Source: Occultella kanbiaonis
GTDB taxonomy: Bacteria; Actinomycetota; Actinomycetes; Actinomycetales; Beutenbergiaceae
Assembly (NCBI RefSeq): GCF_009708215.1
Contig: NZ_CP046175.1
Location: forward strand, 3,286,001 to 3,350,000
DNA: 64,000 nucleotides
Direction of reading: 5' to 3'
Positions 62,135-64,000 of the stretch are shown one piece after another. The position numbers and the translations under genes are program-made. A model generated the notes under the pieces. That model saw only the letters and a list, made by a program, of their open reading frames with translations. It did not search any database and had not been told where the DNA came from. The first letter of the stretch is position 1, and the number at the start of each line of letters is the position of its first letter.

Positions 62135-63007
62135 TCAGCCCTTGACCGAGCCCGCCGTCAGGCCGCCGACGATGTAGCGCTGCAGGAACAGGAACAGCAG
62201 CAGCACGGGCAGTGCGCTGATCACGGCGCCGGCCGCGAAGATGCCCCAGCGGGCGTCGAACTGGCCGGAGATGAACTGGTAGAGACCCACGGCGATCGTG
62301 AGCTTGTCCTGATCCTGCAGGACGATCCCGGCGATGATGTAGTCGGAGAAGGTGCCAACGAAGGACAGCAGCGCCACGACCGCGAGCACCGGCGCGACCA
62401 GCCGCAGGATGATCGTGAAGAAGATCCGGGCGTGACCGGCCCCGTCGATCTTCGCGGCCTCGTCCAGCTCCTTCGGGATGGAGTTGAAGAACCCGAACAT
62501 CAGGAACGTGTTCGCCCCGAGCGCTCCGCCGAGGTAGACGCAGATGAGGCCGAGTTGGGAGTTCAGCCCGAGGATCGGGATCACGTCCCGCAGGCTCAGC
62601 AGCAGCAGGAAGATCGCGACGAACGCGAGGATCTGCGGGAACATCTGCACCAGGAGCAGGAACGTGAGGCCACCGTTGCGGCCGGCGAACCGGAACCGGG
62701 AGAACGCGTAGGCCGCGGCGGAGGCCATCAGCACGGTGGCGATGGCCGTCACGCCGCCGATCACGAGCGTGTTGACGATCCACTGCGGGAAGTGCGTCTG
62801 GAACAGTGCCTCGTACTGGGCCGTGGTGATGTCCGCGAAGAGTTCGTTCGAGCCGGTCAGCGTGCCCCGCGGGGACAGCGACGCGGACAGGATGTAGACG
62901 ATCGGGAACGCCGCGTACACGACGGCGGCGACGGCCACCAGGTAGCGCCAGCTGACCTCGCGCCACCAGCGGCGGTCCTTCATCTGCACGTACGCCTCGG
63001 CGGCCAT
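62135..63007 (-). CDS. Carbohydrate ABC transporter permease (MalG-like)
   Basis: A 290-residue permease with six membrane segments. The EAA loop is EAAKIDGAGHARIFF with the Gly at the conserved place, and SASLSPRGTLTG is typical of MalG-type proteins. It is immediately downstream of a MalF-like permease gene (1 nt between its start codon and the malF-type stop). The solute-binding protein and ATPase genes would lie outside the window. Proximity to the GH13 alpha-glucosidase suggests maltose/maltodextrin transport. Confidence 0.93.
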   Translation of the reverse strand: MAAEAYVQMKDRRWWREVSWRYLVAVAAVVYAAFPIVYILSASLSPRGTLTGSNELFADITTAQYEALFQTHFPQWIVNTLVIGGVTAIATVLMASAAAYAFSRFRFAGRNGGLTFLLLVQMFPQILAFVAIFLLLLSLRDVIPILGLNSQLGLICVYLGGALGANTFLMFGFFNSIPKELDEAAKIDGAGHARIFFTIILRLVAPVLAVVALLSFVGTFSDYIIAGIVLQDQDKLTIAVGLYQFISGQFDARWGIFAAGAVISALPVLLLFLFLQRYIVGGLTAGSVKG

Positions 63008-63008
63008 G

Positions 63009-64000
63009 TCAGATCACCTCCTCGAGCTTGCGGGTCTGTCTGAAGCCCAGCCAGGAGATCAGCCCGACCATGACGAAGATCAGGATCGACATCGCGGAGG
63101 CCAGGCCGTACTGCTGGGTGCCCGACTCGATGGCCACGGAGTAGACCATCGAGATCAGGATGTCCGTGGCGCCGACGGCGATCGGCGAGCCTGGGAAGTT
63201 CGGGCCGCCCTCGGTGACGAAGTAGATCAGGTTGAAGTTGTTGAAGTTGAAGGCGAACGAGGCGATCAGCAGTGGCGCCACGGAGATCATCAGCAGCGGC
63301 AGCGTGATGGACCGGAACACCCGGCCGGCCCGGGCGCCGTCGATCTTCGCCGCCTCGTACACCTCCGACGAGATGGCCTGCAGGGCGCCGGTGGTGATCA
63401 GGAACATGTACGGGAAGCCGAGCCAGAGGTTCGCGCCGATCACGGACAGCTTGGCCAGCCAGGGGTCGGTCAGCCACGGGATCTCCGCGCCGCCGAGCAG
63501 CACCTGGTTGATGAACCCGAATCTTCGGTTGAGCAGGCCCGCCCAGACGAGCCCGGAGAGGAATCCGGGGAACGCGTACGGGAGGATCAGCAGCGACCTG
63601 ATGATCTTGCGACCGCGCACGGCCGGGTGGTTGAACACGATCGCGAAGAACAGGCCGAGGAAGAACGTGGTCGCCACGGACAGGAACGCGAACACGAACG
63701 TCCACACCAGCACGGACAGGAACGGCCCGCTGAGTCGGGAGTCGGTGAACATCTTCGTGAAGTTGTCGAACCCGACCGCCACGCGCCAGCCGACCACCAG
63801 GGTCGAACCGTCCTCCGCCTCGAAGGACCCCTCACCGTTGTCGGAGTAGACGACGCCGGTGTCGGTGTTCGTGATGGCTCCGGTGGCCTCGTCATAGGTG
63901 AGGACGGAGCGGTACAGGTACCCGGTGGAACCGTCCTGGGTGCGGATGCTGCCCTCGTCGACGTCGTCGAACCCGACCCGCAGGGAGGTGATCTCGTTCT
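63009..64000 (-). CDS. Carbohydrate ABC transporter permease (MalF-like), 5' end outside window
   Basis: The frame stays open to the window edge, giving at least 330 residues. The C-terminal six-segment core has the EAA loop EAAKIDGARAGRVFR. Upstream of the apparent internal start at 63797, a hydrophilic region (SIRTQDGSTGYLYRS, AITNTDTGVVYSD) reads as a periplasmic-type domain, like the P2 loop of E. coli MalF. The gene therefore starts beyond 64000, and the downstream methionine is not the start. It partners with the MalG-like permease. Confidence 0.9.
   Translation of the reverse strand, partial: NEITSLRVGFDDVDEGSIRTQDGSTGYLYRSVLTYDEATGAITNTDTGVVYSDNGEGSFEAEDGSTLVVGWRVAVGFDNFTKMFTDSRLSGPFLSVLVWTFVFAFLSVATTFFLGLFFAIVFNHPAVRGRKIIRSLLILPYAFPGFLSGLVWAGLLNRRFGFINQVLLGGAEIPWLTDPWLAKLSVIGANLWLGFPYMFLITTGALQAISSEVYEAAKIDGARAGRVFRSITLPLLMISVAPLLIASFAFNFNNFNLIYFVTEGGPNFPGSPIAVGATDILISMVYSVAIESGTQQYGLASAMSILIFVMVGLISWLGFRQTRKLEEVI

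Overview
The window is very GC-rich, gene-dense DNA from an actinobacterium. The features point to the Micrococcales: a stand-alone FAS-II operon (fabD-fabH-acpP-fabF) behind a PucR/FasR-type regulator, aceE-type pyruvate dehydrogenase, a DUF3052/AhpE pair beside aceE, DUF3145, DUF6069, an actinobacterial RNase P RNA, and many genes that look leaderless. A family-level placement (for example Ruania/Beutenbergia/Georgenia relatives) is only a guess. No prophage, transposase or CRISPR array was seen; the window looks like core chromosome with small accessory cassettes.

Layout. 0-9.4 kb: the end of an amino-acid ABC ATPase, rnpB, yaaA, a RibD-type reductase/TetR divergent pair with two clear operators, an RDD membrane protein, a minus-strand operon Nif3-SixA-coiled-coil protein-histidine phosphatase, then a lipoprotein and two permeases of a polar amino-acid ABC transporter. 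9.4-11.8 kb: a four-gene cassette resembling type VII secretion accessory genes (tandem YbaB-fold protein, small helical protein with a YxxxE motif, WXG-motif membrane protein, small membrane protein). 11.8-32.3 kb: single genes and pairs: a MOSC protein, a two-permease ABC exporter divergent from a two-component system, several regulators with palindromic operators, an ECF42-type sigma factor with its DGPF/YCII partner, a GPH sugar symporter overlapping a GH13 glucosidase, trpD, an SGNH hydrolase, reductase, GNAT and epimerase genes. 32.3-46.6 kb: tRNA-Val, then the block GDPD-ahpE-DUF3052 / aceE / CDA-ASCH fusion / TPR-like protein / DUF6069 / pucR-fabD-fabH-acpP-fabF / DUF3145 / def. From pyruvate dehydrogenase to fatty acid synthesis this resembles the mycobacterial Rv2238c-Rv2246 region. 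46.7-56.3 kb: three membrane proteins with Q/G/Y/P-rich low-complexity cytoplasmic segments, interleaved with fused isobutyryl-CoA mutase icmF, tRNA-Met and tRNA-Asn. 56.4-64 kb: dnaG, dgt, a GH13 alpha-glucosidase, a small frameshifted gene, and malG/malF-type sugar permeases.

Functional links. aceE makes acetyl-CoA and the fab operon consumes it; a matching 17-bp inverted-repeat motif lies before pucR and before fabD, so the regulator may control both. Two carbohydrate modules each pair a GH13 alpha-glucosidase with a transporter (GPH symporter; MalFG-type ABC). At least four local regulators sit beside palindromes that are probably their operators. At least 14 genes have a TANNNT-like -10 hexamer 6-8 nt before the start codon, implying widespread leaderless transcription here.
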